Part shown: piece by piece, positions 56,501-64,000 of the stretch
Numbering within the stretch: position 1 is the first letter of the stretch
How the letters are laid out: the number at the start of each line of letters is the position of its first letter
Origin: Amycolatopsis decaplanina DSM 44594
GTDB taxonomy: Bacteria; Actinomycetota; Actinomycetes; Mycobacteriales; Pseudonocardiaceae
Direction: 5' to 3'
DNA: 64,000 bases
NCBI RefSeq assembly: GCF_000342005.1
Contig: NZ_AOHO01000043.1
Span: 238,831 to 302,830 of the forward strand
Program-made: the position numbers and the translations under genes
The notes under the pieces: model-generated
What the model was told of the DNA's origin: nothing
What the model saw: the letters and a program-made list of their open reading frames with translations, nothing else
Databases searched by the model: none

Positions 56501-56642
56501 CGGCGCCGGTGACGAGCGTGGTCTTGCCGATCCCGGCCTCGCCGGTGACCAGCACCAGCCCGCCGTGGCTTTCGGCGGCACGGGCGATCTCCGCGCGAAG
56601 CACCCCCGCGGGATGGTCGCGTCCGATGAGCGCGGCTGACAT
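53517..56642 (-). CDS. Large AAA/STAND ATPase regulator (LAL-like without LuxR domain)
   Basis: 1041 residues. Walker A GEAGIGKTTL near residue 35 and VVVLDDLHWADAASLRLLEF (Walker B) place it with MalT/LAL-type STAND ATPases. A long TPR-like helical middle follows. The C-terminus has no LuxR helix-turn-helix; instead there is a sheet-rich segment (VWTLRFDGVTAHLPDSKGLRDLHFLL) and a basic helical end (GGRTRRLGDEAERARKTVTARIRDTLRKL), found in a distinct actinobacterial group. The DNA-binding role is thus uncertain. It stands alone. Confidence 0.88.
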   Translation of the reverse strand: MSAALIGRDHPAGVLRAEIARAAESHGGLVLVTGEAGIGKTTLVTGAAEEAKRLGALVLNGSCWDSTSAPGYWPWTQVVRGLRRAVGQGRWAAMADSELDVLLGEARGDGAADGFRLYDAVTSVLVAASQDQPIVVVLDDLHWADAASLRLLEFAARHTWFERLLLVGTYRDVEVEATDHPLRSLMLPLLAKATSVTLTGLEPEEVGTLMARTAGAAPDDALVAEVHRRTGGNPFFVEQTARLWHSGGSAETIAPGVADALQRRLSLLPQPVLDLLTTASVLGREFHRRLLAGVASAPVPQVDRLLDQAVAARLVVVHGQGRFAFAHDLVRETLYASMSEADRRKQHAAVVAAVRGAPASPDRLFPADMARHALLAGRHLDPDEAVDLLLAAAIDATGRMAVEETTTHYRRAMEIAEDRRRQAVIALELGAHLTRHHETDESRQVLDEVSVLIHELDDDDLLARLALTLVRTDHKGLRADETVKVLTEAHGRLCGREPGSDITVEEMTQELTAHIMVTARDDQDDSALLFGLWARHDAIWGPGSAAERERLTDELVVVGRRTANPELEHYAASFKWVALLEQGDPRYFEQYQEFLALASTGRAPSSQLASRIDQSIIATLQGRFAEAEAYVQQAITDHEGDEHPHFDDLNQLQRWVRWCLEGRFDDLAGLHREISRSGYSYGRMLEAITAAQREDAGEAVRLTDLAADVKPYPRDLEALWLRCQAHTAAVSRDPERCEAARTLLAPYSGEWLVSLYGCEISGPVDLWLGRLDLAQERWNDAVERLRGAVLSADRLRATVWATEAKSWLAKALLGRNLEGDAAAAAALLSEVDEEATASGMRQVVDRVARTREEARAPAAPMAEFRRGEAVWTLRFDGVTAHLPDSKGLRDLHFLLGRPGSEVAAVRLLDPEGGEVVVAAKSLGGDAVLDDEAKARYRARLDELDELIDTATGLGQDTRAAALDRERDALLAELRSAAGLGGRTRRLGDEAERARKTVTARIRDTLRKLDEQHPALAAHLRAAVTTGSSCRYAPEDKVLWRL

Positions 56643-56897
56643 GTCCGAATCCTCCCAGTAGGGTCCGACAATTCCACGACGCGCACCCGATGTCAGGCGT
56701 TACCCTCGGCCCGTCGTGACCGACGGTGACCGACGTCTCCCGGCCCTTGGGAACCCCCGCGGAGGGAATCCGACTTCCTGGACGTGACGAATCGAGTGGG
56801 ACGGCGGGTGAACGGCCGTCGAAATTCCTGCCCCGCCGGGCGAAGGTGGCCTGTTGTGCCAGGTCAGGTGGTCAGCGGCTGGAGTAGGGTACGGAGT

Positions 56898-58172
56898 ATG
56901 GGGAGCATTCGCTCGCGCGTGCTGGCTTGGTTCGGCCGTCGCTACCTCGCGCGTCAGCAGAAGAACGGTTTCGACCTGTCCAAGATGTCGATCATCCCGG
57001 ACAACGCGCTGCTGCCGCTCAAGCGCGACGGCCTCGACCCGGTGGCCGAGCTGGGCCGGATCCGCGCGGCGGAGCCGATCAGCAAGCTGGACCTGCCGTT
57101 CGGGATGAACGGCTGGCTGGTAACCGGCTACGACGAGGCCAAGGCCGTGCTCGGCAAGGTCAGCGAGTTCAGCAGCGACTTCACGAACCTGGTCGGGAAC
57201 GCGGGCGTGACCGAGGACCAGAACCCCGGTGGGCTCGGGTTCGCCGATCCGCCGGTGCACACCCGGCTGCGGCGGCTGCTCACGCCGGAGTTCACCATGC
57301 GGCGGCTGTCGCGGCTGACGCCGCGGATCGACGAGATCGTCGCCGACCAGCTCGACGCGATGGCGAAGGCGGACGGCCCTGTCGACCTGTGGGAGGCCTT
57401 CGCGCTGCCGATCCCGTCGCTGACGATCTGCGAGCTGCTGGGCGTCCCCTACGAGGACCGCGACGACTTCCAGCGGCTGAGCACCGCGCGGTTCGATCTC
57501 TTCGGCGGCGCGAGCGCGTCACTCGGAGCGATGACCGAGTCACTGTCCTATCTGGACGAGATCGTCGAGAAGCAGCGTGAGAACCCGGGCGACGGCCTGC
57601 TCGGCATGCTCATCAAGGAGCACGGTGACGAGATCGACGACCGCGAACTGGCGGGCCTCGCCGACGGCGTGCTCACCGGCGGGCTGGAGACCACGGCGAG
57701 CATGCTCGCGCTCGGCGCGCTCGTGCTGCTCAAGGACCGCTCGCTGTTCGAGACCGTCCGCGGCGACGACGCGGCCGTCCACAAGTTCGTCGAGGAACTG
57801 CTGCGCTACCTGACCGTCGTGCAGATGGCCTTCCCTCGCTTCGCCAAGGAGGACATGGAGGTCGCCGGCGTCCGGATCGCGAAGGGCGACATCGTGCTGT
57901 GCTCGCTCAGCGTCGCGAACCGTGACGGCGTCCTCGGCGAGGACATGGAGAAGTTCGACGCGACCCGCGAGCCGACTTCGCACCTCGCCTTCGGCTGGGG
58001 CATCCACCGGTGCATCGGTGCCGAACTGGCCAGGATGGAACTGCGCACCGCGTATCCCGCGCTGGTGCGCCGGTTCCCGGAGATGCGGCTGGCGATCGAA
58101 CCGGACGCGGTGGGCTTCCGGAAGGTCTCGATCGTCTACGGCGTCGACGCGTTGCCCGTGCTGCTGGACTGA
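56898..58172 (+). CDS. Cytochrome P450
   Basis: 424 residues from the ATG at 56898 (frame open earlier but without ribosome-binding site or homologous sequence). Heme-binding FGWGIHRCIGAELA near the C-terminus, oxygen-binding helix GVLTGGLETTASM, ExxR helix as EELLRYL: a complete class I bacterial P450. The first Gly of AGxxT is kept, but the acidic residue is Glu. No ferredoxin gene is adjacent. The substrate is unknown; it lies 37 kb from the polyketide genes and need not belong to them. Confidence 0.94.
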   Translation: MGSIRSRVLAWFGRRYLARQQKNGFDLSKMSIIPDNALLPLKRDGLDPVAELGRIRAAEPISKLDLPFGMNGWLVTGYDEAKAVLGKVSEFSSDFTNLVGNAGVTEDQNPGGLGFADPPVHTRLRRLLTPEFTMRRLSRLTPRIDEIVADQLDAMAKADGPVDLWEAFALPIPSLTICELLGVPYEDRDDFQRLSTARFDLFGGASASLGAMTESLSYLDEIVEKQRENPGDGLLGMLIKEHGDEIDDRELAGLADGVLTGGLETTASMLALGALVLLKDRSLFETVRGDDAAVHKFVEELLRYLTVVQMAFPRFAKEDMEVAGVRIAKGDIVLCSLSVANRDGVLGEDMEKFDATREPTSHLAFGWGIHRCIGAELARMELRTAYPALVRRFPEMRLAIEPDAVGFRKVSIVYGVDALPVLLD

Positions 58173-58175
58173 CTC

Positions 58176-58802
58176 TCAGGCGACTCCTCTCGGGCGGAAC
58201 TGGATGCTGATCCTCGGCCCGACCGGTTTGGCGGTCTTGGGGACGGCGTGTTCCCAGGTCCGCTGGCAGCTGCCGCCCATGACTATCAGGTCGCCGTGGC
58301 CGAGGGCGTGCCGGACGGTCTCGCCTCCGCCACGCGGGCGCAGCGCCAGCTGGCGGGCGGCGCCGACCGAGACGATCGCGACCATGGTGTCTTCGGTGCG
58401 CGAGCGGCCGGTGTCGTCGCCGTGCCAGGCGACGCTGTCGCGGCCGTCCCGGTAGAAGCACAGACCGGAGGTCACGAACGGCTCGCCGAGCTCCTCCGCG
58501 TAGTGCGCCGAGAGCGTCTCCCGCGCCTCTGTGAGGATCGGATGGGGGAGCGGCATGCCTTCGCGGTAGTAGCTCAGCAGCCGGGGGACGGCGACGACGC
58601 GGTCGTACATCTGTCGTCTTTCGGCGTGCCATGGCACGTCTTCGGCGAGCCGGGTGAACAGTTCGTCCGCGCCGGTGAGCCAGCCCGGCAGCACGTCGAT
58701 CCAGGCGCCGCGGGCCAGCTCGGTGCGCCGGAGCCCGTCGAGCGAGCCGAGCCCGAGCGCGGCGCACTCGTCGAACAGCGAGGCTTGAAGCGCGGGTGTC
58801 AT
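58176..58802 (-). CDS. AlkB-like 2-oxoglutarate/Fe(II)-dependent dioxygenase
   Basis: 208 residues from the ATG at 58802. Fe ligands in SVAWHGDDTG (HxD) and TWEHAVPK (distal His), with RISIQFRPR for 2-oxoglutarate binding. The PHP loop before it (MPLPHPILTEA) and the LLSYYREG segment match AlkB repair enzymes that demethylate alkylated bases. Convergent with the P450 gene, 3 bp apart. Confidence 0.9.
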   Translation of the reverse strand: MTPALQASLFDECAALGLGSLDGLRRTELARGAWIDVLPGWLTGADELFTRLAEDVPWHAERRQMYDRVVAVPRLLSYYREGMPLPHPILTEARETLSAHYAEELGEPFVTSGLCFYRDGRDSVAWHGDDTGRSRTEDTMVAIVSVGAARQLALRPRGGGETVRHALGHGDLIVMGGSCQRTWEHAVPKTAKPVGPRISIQFRPRGVA

Positions 58803-58858
58803 GGCGACCGAACCTACCCCGGTTCCGATCATTTGTCGAACGCGTGTTCGAGTGGCGG

Positions 58859-58913
58859 GTCCGTGAAGGCCTCCTTGCCTACCTTGAGGGTAGGGAAGGA
58901 GGCCTTCACGGAC
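58859..58913. terminator. Long hairpin (25-bp arms)
   Basis: gtccgtgaaggcctccttgc plus ctacc against its complement with one mismatch, around ttgag. The outer flanks also pair partly. It lies 57 bp upstream of the AlkB-like gene start and downstream of nothing on the + strand, so the terminator call is tentative; a dispersed repeat is possible (a related gtgaaggcc stem occurs at 35.7 kb). Confidence 0.6.
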
Positions 58914-59033
58914 ACCCGAACGGCACCTGCGGCCTCAGGTACACCAGTAGTCACAGCGGTACCGCGCAAGACCTCGCGCAAGACCTTCAGGGACTTGCCG
59001 CCCTGACCTGACACCTTTGACTTTCGGCTCAAT

Positions 59034-59057
59034 AGAACCGTCCTTACCACTCACGAG
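59034..59057. repeat. Half copy of the 46-bp palindrome
   Basis: agaaccgtccttaccactca plus cgag equals the centre and right arm of the 46-bp element; the left arm is replaced by unrelated sequence. It overlaps the end of the P-type ATPase gene, whose last codons (Arg-Glu-Trp-stop) lie within the arm. Confidence 0.85.
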
Positions 59058-61932
59058 GCCCCACCCCGTTCCGCCGCTCATGACCTCCGAGTACACGGGA
59101 GCGTCGCCACAGCCGCCACAGCTCGTCGGCGCCCCACACGATCAGCGGGAAGAGCACCAGCAAAACCAGGTACCCAGGGGGCGGGACAGCGGTGCCGAAG
59201 ACACGCTGCAGAGGTGGCAGGGTTACCACGGCGGCGGCGAAGAGGACTTCGAACGCGATGCCCCAGAGCAGCAGATGGTTGCTCAGAGGGCCGATCGTGC
59301 GCAGCGAGGCGTACTGGGTTCGGGAGGCGAATCCGGTGCCGATCTGACAAGCGACGATGCCGAGGAAGGTCATGGTGGTCGCCTGCTCCCATACATGGTG
59401 CATGGGGGTGTCCGGGCCGACTGGGGCACCGAAGTGCCATCCACCGCTTAGGAGGGTTAAGAAGAACCCGGCCAGCACCAGGACCACGGAAACACCGCCG
59501 AGCAGCCCCCAGGCGCGGGCGAGCATGGGGGCGTTGATGACGTTGTCGGTGCGGCGGCGGGGCGGGCGGTCCATCAGGCCGGGTTCGGCCCGTTCCCGTC
59601 CCAGTGCGAGCGCGGGGAGGGTTTCGGTGCCCAGGTCGATCGCGAGGATCTGCAGGACGGTCAGTGGCAGCGGGATCGCGCCTCCGGACAGCGCGAACAG
59701 CAGGAACGGGATGACCTCGGGGGTGGCATGGGCGAAGATGTAGACGACGAACTTGCGGACGTTGTCGTAGACCCGCCGGCCGGCCTCGACGGCGGTCACG
59801 ATGGTGGCGAAGTTGTCGTCGGTGAGCACCATGGTCGATGCCTCGCGGGCCGCGTCCGTGCCCGCCACGCCCATGGCGACCCCGATGTCGGCGCGTCGCA
59901 ACGCGGGTGCGTCGTTCACCCCGTCGCCCGTCATCGCCACCACGTTGCCCTGCGCGCGCAGAGCGTCGGCGATACGCAGCTTCACCTCCGGCGAGCTGCG
60001 TGCGAAGATCAGTTCCCGCCTGCCACGCAGCAGGTGATCGAGTTCGGTTTCGCTCATCGCTTCCAGTTCGGCTCCGGTCAGCACGGTGGTGTCCTCACGC
60101 GCGATGCCGACCTGGCGGGCGATCTCGGCGGCCGTCAGCGCGTGGTCCCCGGTGACCACGATCAGGCGGATTCCGGCGGTGTGGCAACGCGCGACGGCCT
60201 CGGCCACTTCGGGCCGGGGCGGGTCGAACATGGCCACCACCCCGAGCATGACGAGATCGCGCTCGGCGTCCTCCCGCCGCTGCGGCACTGGGATGCCGTC
60301 GGGCAACTCGCGATGAGCCACGGCCAGCAGCCGCAGTCCGCGATGGGCATACCCGGCGACCGCCTCGGCCACGGCGGCGCGGTCGTCTGTCGTCAGCGGT
60401 CGTGTGTCTCCGGCGGAGGTGAGGATGCCGCTCGCCCGGGCGAGCACCTCCTCGGGCGCCCCTTTCACATGGACGATCCGTCGGCTCCCGGTTTGATCCA
60501 CTGTGGACATCATGCGAAGCGCGGGATCGAAGTGGAACTGCCGCAGGCGGTTGCCGGTACGCACCTGTGTCGCCACATCGGCGCCGAGCGCGGAGGCGGC
60601 GCGCAGCAACGCCACCTCCGTCGGATCGCCGGTACCGGCATCGGGCCGGGCGGGGTCGAACTCGGCGTTCGAACACGCTGACATCGCGCGTGCCAGCGCC
60701 ATCGAGACCGGTCCTTGGCCGTGTGATTCATCGGCCGCGTCGATCGTGAGCCGGCCGGCGGGTGTCCAGATGTCGGTGACCGCCATGCGGTTGCGGGTCA
60801 ACGTGCCCGTCTTGTCGGTGCAGATCACCGTCGTCGAGCCGAGTGTTTCCACCGCCGAGAGCCGCTTCACCACCGCGCCGCCGCGGGCCAGCACCCGTAC
60901 CCCGACCGCCAGCGCCAAGGTGATCGTGGGCAACAGCCCTTCCGGCACGTTCGCGACCAGCAGACCGATCGCGAAGTTGAACGCCTCCGAAAGCGGCAAT
61001 CCGGCCACCCACGCGCCCAGCGGCAGGAAGACCGCACCCGCTCCCACCGCGACCGCGGCGATGAGCCACGCGACCCGTTTCACCTGCCGCTCCAGCGGGC
61101 TTTCCTCGCGCTCGACCCGCTGGGACAACGCGGCTATCCGCCCCAGCTCGGTGTGCATGCCAGTGGCGAACACCACCGCCCGAGCCTCACCCCCGGTGCA
61201 GCTGGTGCCGCTGAACACCAGGTCGCGGGCCTCCAGCAGCGGCCCGCTCGCATCGGTCAGCTCGGCCGAGCGAAACGCCGGCAGCGACTCCCCGGTCAGC
61301 GTCGACAGGTCCACCTCGACCCCGCCGTCGATCAACCGCGCGTCTGCCGACACCCGATCGCCCTCCTCGACGACCAGCACATCACCGGGCACCAGTTCCC
61401 GTGCCTGCACCACCGTGCGGGTGCCATCGCGTATCGCCGTCGCGGTGGCGGGGAGATACGCCGCAAGCGCCTCCACTGCCCGCTCAGCCTGCTGTTCCTG
61501 CACAAAGGCCAGCCCGGCGTTCAGCACGATCACCGCCACGACGGCATCCCCGAGCACCGGTGTGCCCGAGATGTAGGCCAGCCCGGCCGCCAGCCACAGC
61601 AACAACGCCAACGGATGAGTGAATTGCCGCAACAACTGTCGAGGCCAGTCCCGACGCCCGCGGCGCCTCAGCTCGTTCGGTCCGTAAACCAGCAGCCGCC
61701 GTGCGGCTTCCCGTCCCGAAAGCCCTTCCGGTCTCGTGCGCAGGTCACGCAGCAGCCGCACCAGCGGCTCACGCGGATCACCCACCGCAACCGTCTCACC
61801 GGTCAACGCCATGCCATCAACCATCGACCAGCGGTCATACCCGACGTAGGGCCGAAGGACACCGGCTGCAAGACCCGCAAGCCCTCTGACGCCTGGACTG
61901 TCCCAGTAACGGTGTTCCCGGCCCGACAGCAC
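59044..61932 (-). CDS. P-type cation-transporting ATPase (Ca2+-like, type II)
   Basis: 962 residues from a GTG at 61932 (aggtgg upstream); ATGs at 61824 and 61812 are alternatives, and the first about 40 residues are weakly conserved in style. Actuator LTGES, phosphorylation site [13 protein letters not shown]-binding KGAPEEVL, hinge [20 protein letters not shown], plus ten membrane helices, define a type II P-ATPase; the TGES and DKTGT loops are intact. Similar CtpF-type pumps belong to DosR regulons, but no DevR box is seen here. Codon usage includes TTA at 59458-59460 and CTA, which differs from neighbours and may mark a transferred gene. Confidence 0.92.
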   Translation of the reverse strand: MLSGREHRYWDSPGVRGLAGLAAGVLRPYVGYDRWSMVDGMALTGETVAVGDPREPLVRLLRDLRTRPEGLSGREAARRLLVYGPNELRRRGRRDWPRQLLRQFTHPLALLLWLAAGLAYISGTPVLGDAVVAVIVLNAGLAFVQEQQAERAVEALAAYLPATATAIRDGTRTVVQARELVPGDVLVVEEGDRVSADARLIDGGVEVDLSTLTGESLPAFRSAELTDASGPLLEARDLVFSGTSCTGGEARAVVFATGMHTELGRIAALSQRVEREESPLERQVKRVAWLIAAVAVGAGAVFLPLGAWVAGLPLSEAFNFAIGLLVANVPEGLLPTITLALAVGVRVLARGGAVVKRLSAVETLGSTTVICTDKTGTLTRNRMAVTDIWTPAGRLTIDAADESHGQGPVSMALARAMSACSNAEFDPARPDAGTGDPTEVALLRAASALGADVATQVRTGNRLRQFHFDPALRMMSTVDQTGSRRIVHVKGAPEEVLARASGILTSAGDTRPLTTDDRAAVAEAVAGYAHRGLRLLAVAHRELPDGIPVPQRREDAERDLVMLGVVAMFDPPRPEVAEAVARCHTAGIRLIVVTGDHALTAAEIARQVGIAREDTTVLTGAELEAMSETELDHLLRGRRELIFARSSPEVKLRIADALRAQGNVVAMTGDGVNDAPALRRADIGVAMGVAGTDAAREASTMVLTDDNFATIVTAVEAGRRVYDNVRKFVVYIFAHATPEVIPFLLFALSGGAIPLPLTVLQILAIDLGTETLPALALGRERAEPGLMDRPPRRRTDNVINAPMLARAWGLLGGVSVVLVLAGFFLTLLSGGWHFGAPVGPDTPMHHVWEQATTMTFLGIVACQIGTGFASRTQYASLRTIGPLSNHLLLWGIAFEVLFAAAVVTLPPLQRVFGTAVPPPGYLVLLVLFPLIVWGADELWRLWRRSRVLGGHERRNGVGPREW

Positions 61933-62259
61933 GTCGCGTCCACCTGTGCGACCAGCCTTCGCCGGGCAGAGCCCATGACGGCAGTACGGACTGACTGAAG
62001 GCCGCCGCTCTCGTCACCGCGAAAGTGATCCCGGGGCGCGGTGTGTTCTACCGGGATCCTCGGTAGGGCGCAGATAGGCCGCGCCGGGTGGGGAGACGGG
62101 GTAGCCGACTTCGAGGACCGTCAAGGAGGGGATCATCGTCGTTACCCGATCAGTGGGACGCCGGAGCGTCGACGTCTTGTCCGATGACGGTTCGTGCTCG
62201 TACAGTCGCAGCCTGGTCCTGGTCTGGACCACCGCCGCCCTGAGTGCGCAGGAGGCAGG
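61933..62259. other. Divergent intergenic region
   Basis: About 330 bp between the P-type ATPase and the secreted protein. It holds an inverted repeat, gatcccgg (about 62027) and ccgggatc (about 62051). No ORF with coding character and no clear promoter elements seen. Confidence 0.45.
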
Positions 62260-62865
62260 ATGCGGAGACGACTTCGGACCGCCGGGGTGGTCGCGGCGGC
62301 CGTCCTCGGCCTGATGGCGTCGGCGATGCCGGCGAACGCCCAGGTCGGAACCGGGCCGTGGACGGCGGAGAACCCGTCGTTCAACGTCCAGGAACGCGGC
62401 TGCGGCAACGTCGACGGGCTGGACTTCGAACTGACCTGCTCCACCGGAAGCGGGGACCAGCGGGCGGAACGCCGCTACGTGACCTACACCGGCGGGACCC
62501 GGCAGTTCGAGGGATCGTTCCGGATCACCAGCATGGCGGGCACCCGGATCAGCCTGAAACAGACCTTCCGCGACGCGCCGACCGCCGGACCGTATTTCAT
62601 GCTCGCGGTCGAACGCGGTGGGCGGCTCTACGCCGTCCACGGCGGGGACACGCTGGGGAGCGGGGCGACCGTCGGGACGTCGGTGCGGGTCAACACCGTG
62701 CACCAGGTCGGAAGCACGCACAAGGTGTACATCAACGGTTCGCTGAAGCAGACCGTGAGCAGTAGCAGCGGGAGCTACTACGACAAGTTCGGCGCCTATC
62801 GGACGGCCAGTGGCGCCGGACCGGTCAAGGTGACCTGGAGCGGGATCAAGTTCTGGCGAAAGTGA
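62260..62865 (+). CDS. Secreted beta-jelly-roll protein, polysaccharide-lyase-like
   Basis: 201 residues from the ATG at 62260 (caggaggcagg upstream). Signal peptide MRRRLRTAGVVAAAVLGLMA with cleavage after ANA. The mature part is beta-rich, with HKVYINGSLKQTV and YYDKFGAYRTASGAGPVKVT, which recall alginate/glucuronan-lyase-type jelly rolls (Tyr-rich, KFGAY). Two Cys (GCGN; LTCSTG) may form a disulfide. Enzymatic activity is not assured. It probably acts outside the cell on polysaccharide. Confidence 0.75.
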   Translation: MRRRLRTAGVVAAAVLGLMASAMPANAQVGTGPWTAENPSFNVQERGCGNVDGLDFELTCSTGSGDQRAERRYVTYTGGTRQFEGSFRITSMAGTRISLKQTFRDAPTAGPYFMLAVERGGRLYAVHGGDTLGSGATVGTSVRVNTVHQVGSTHKVYINGSLKQTVSSSSGSYYDKFGAYRTASGAGPVKVTWSGIKFWRK

Positions 62866-62870
62866 GCCGG

Positions 62871-62916
62871 GTCGTGAGTGGTGAGGACGGTTCTAACCGT
62901 CCTCACCACTCACGAG
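62871..62916. repeat. 46-bp palindrome, copy 5, with compensatory arm changes
   Basis: gtcgtgagtggtgaggacgg, centre ct, complementary arm. Relative to other copies, taagg/ccttac is changed to tgagg/cctcac on both arms, so pairing is kept; only the outermost base differs. It sits between convergent genes and its right part is the coding end of the pseudouridine synthase gene. Confidence 0.92.
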
Positions 62917-63852
62917 GCTCGGACCGCGGCGCCACGTGTCAAGGTCCTTCCACGCATCGAGGGTCCGCCGGCTTTCGAACCGGCGGCGTTCCCCGGTGAC
63001 CGGATCGGTGAACTCGAGGACCTTCGCCAGCAGCTGCAAGGGTTCGGTGAAGTCGTCGAGCGGGGTTTCGGTCAGCTCCGGGTAGAAGTCGTCGCCGAGG
63101 ATCGGCAACCCGAGGCCGCTCATGTGCAACCTGAGCTGGTGGGTGCGGCCGGTCGCCGGGATCAGGCGGTAGCGGCCGAGGCCGTCGCGGTGCTCGATCA
63201 GCTCGACGCGGGTTTCGGCGTTGGGCGGTCCGTCTACCTCCTGAGCGGCGATGACCCCGCGTTCCTTGACGATGCGGCTGCTGATCTCGCACGGCATCGC
63301 GACGTCCGGGTCGTAGCGTGCGATCGCCTCGTATTCCTTGTGTACCAAGCGGTCCCGGAACATCGTCTGGTACTTGCCGCGGACTTCGCGGGTGATCACG
63401 AACAGGATGAGTCCGGCTGTCACCCGGTCGAGCCGGTGCGCGGGGCTCAGTTGCGGGAGATCGAGTTCGCGGCGCAGGCGGACCAGCGCGGTCTGCAGGA
63501 TGTGCCGTCCGCGCGGGATCGTCGCGAGGAAATGCGGTTTGTCGGCGATCAGGAAGTGCTCGTCGCGGTGTACGACGGAGACGTCGAACGGGACCTCGAC
63601 CTCGTCGGGCAGGTCGCGATGGAACCAGATGAACGAGTCCGGCACGAACGGCGAATCGACACCCAGCGGTCCGTCCAGGCCGACGATGCGCTCCTCGCGG
63701 AGCATCTCCTCGATTCGTTCGGGTGCCACCCTGGGGAGTCGCTCGGCGAGGTGCTCCCGCAGCGTCGTCCACGGCCCCTCGGCGGGCATCTTGAGCCTCG
63801 CGGGGTCGAGCCCGTGCCGGGGCGGGAGCGGCGGGCGGAGCTTACGTCTCAT
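62893..63852 (-). CDS. RluA-type pseudouridine synthase
   Basis: 319 residues from the ATG at 63852 (a GTG one codon earlier is possible). The catalytic motif is AHRLDRVTAGLILF, with the Asp that attacks the uridine. FLIADKPHFLATIPRG before it and GRTHQLRLHMSGLGLPILGD after it complete the RluA/RsuA signature. It modifies uridines in rRNA or tRNA; the exact site is not predictable. The last residues (SLVSGEDG-stop) are encoded by the 46-bp palindrome. Confidence 0.93.
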   Translation of the reverse strand: MRRKLRPPLPPRHGLDPARLKMPAEGPWTTLREHLAERLPRVAPERIEEMLREERIVGLDGPLGVDSPFVPDSFIWFHRDLPDEVEVPFDVSVVHRDEHFLIADKPHFLATIPRGRHILQTALVRLRRELDLPQLSPAHRLDRVTAGLILFVITREVRGKYQTMFRDRLVHKEYEAIARYDPDVAMPCEISSRIVKERGVIAAQEVDGPPNAETRVELIEHRDGLGRYRLIPATGRTHQLRLHMSGLGLPILGDDFYPELTETPLDDFTEPLQLLAKVLEFTDPVTGERRRFESRRTLDAWKDLDTWRRGPSLVSGEDG

Positions 63853-63929
63853 CACCGCGCACTCTAGCCGTGAGGGATCATCCGGCCTGGTCGCGGGCGG
63901 GCTGCCGTGGGTGCGGTGGGTGCCACGGT

Positions 63930-63978
63930 GTCGCGAAAGCCACTTTCGCGACGTTGGATGTCCCGAAAGATGCTCCTA
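63930..63978. repeat. Copy of the gtcgcgaaag palindromic block near the window edge
   Basis: gtcgcgaaag-cca-ctttcgcgac (63930-63952) followed by gatgtcccgaaag repeats both halves of the 35511-35563 inverted repeat in rearranged form. The window ends soon after, so the full element cannot be judged. Confidence 0.65.
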
Positions 63979-64000
63979 TAGATGTCAAGGGGTGTTGGTG

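Noticed and set aside
56898..58172. P450 as a tailoring enzyme of the polyketide cluster
   Set aside because: It lies 37 kb from the cluster with many housekeeping genes between; nothing in the sequence links them.
61893..61906. DosR-like box (gggacagtcc core) ahead of the P-type ATPase
   Set aside because: The half-sites overlap instead of having the N4 spacing, and the site falls inside the coding region if the GTG start is right.

Overview
The window is high-GC actinomycete DNA. Codon usage, GTG and TTG starts, SARP and LAL regulators, DevS-type kinase genes and the gene repertoire all point to a Pseudonocardiaceae genome, most like Amycolatopsis. The genus is an inference from style, not a database match. 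No rRNA, tRNA, CRISPR array or transposase gene is visible.

The left end (1-19638) is the 3' part of a modular type I polyketide cluster, all on the + strand. A truncated DH-KR-ACP protein with a C-terminal docking tail hands over to a bimodular PKS (KS-AT-KR-ACP, then KS-degenerate AT-KR-ACP). A stand-alone KS-AT protein with a damaged KS follows. Next comes a translationally coupled operon with FkbK-, FkbJ-, FkbI- and FkbH-like genes (glycerate-derived hydroxymalonyl-ACP, with no FkbG methyltransferase visible), a type II thioesterase, an Sfp-type PPTase and a YqcI/YcgG (GntA/DcsA-like) putative heme N-oxygenase. My main inference is that the KS-AT protein may load a hydroxymalonyl-type unit in trans onto the module whose own AT is dead, and that the N-oxygenase belongs to the pathway. 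The product is unknown.

From 19.8 to 28.9 kb lie regulators: a SARP-NB-ARC protein with a cyclase-like insert, a DevS-like GAF histidine kinase and a PPOX-type flavoprotein (each preceded by a DevR/DosR-like box), a large LAL regulator, a TetR regulator and a small Cys-rich protein. The minus-strand block 29.0-34.9 kb is fatty-acyl or alkanoate catabolism: an APH-like kinase, three acyl-CoA dehydrogenases, a MaoC hydratase and a FabG reductase, with two palindromic operator candidates.

Region 34.9-36.1 kb is a gene graveyard: a frameshifted subtilisin-like protease relic and several long inverted repeats. Then comes a four-gene overlapping minus operon, 36.1-39.8 kb (XRE/toroid regulator, cupin-like protein, dCTP-deaminase-like protein, ThiL-like kinase), whose joint function I do not recognise. 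It is followed by remnants that look like an integrative conjugative element (a Zn-finger mini-protein and a TraB/FtsK N-terminal membrane module without its ATPase).

The right half (41-64 kb) is mostly ordinary chromosome: DUF998 membrane protein, secreted M14 carboxypeptidase, DnaJ-TM-NERD fusion, alpha/beta hydrolase, membrane protein plus lipoprotein, APC permease plus ROK kinase, FMN reductase, DrrAB-type ABC exporter, large AAA regulator, P450, AlkB-like dioxygenase, P-type ATPase, secreted jelly-roll protein and an RluA-type pseudouridine synthase.

A family of 46-bp near-perfect palindromes recurs at five gene 3' ends, with a sixth half copy. It shows compensatory arm changes, and in two genes it supplies the last codons and the stop. 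This is the most striking non-coding signal in the window.
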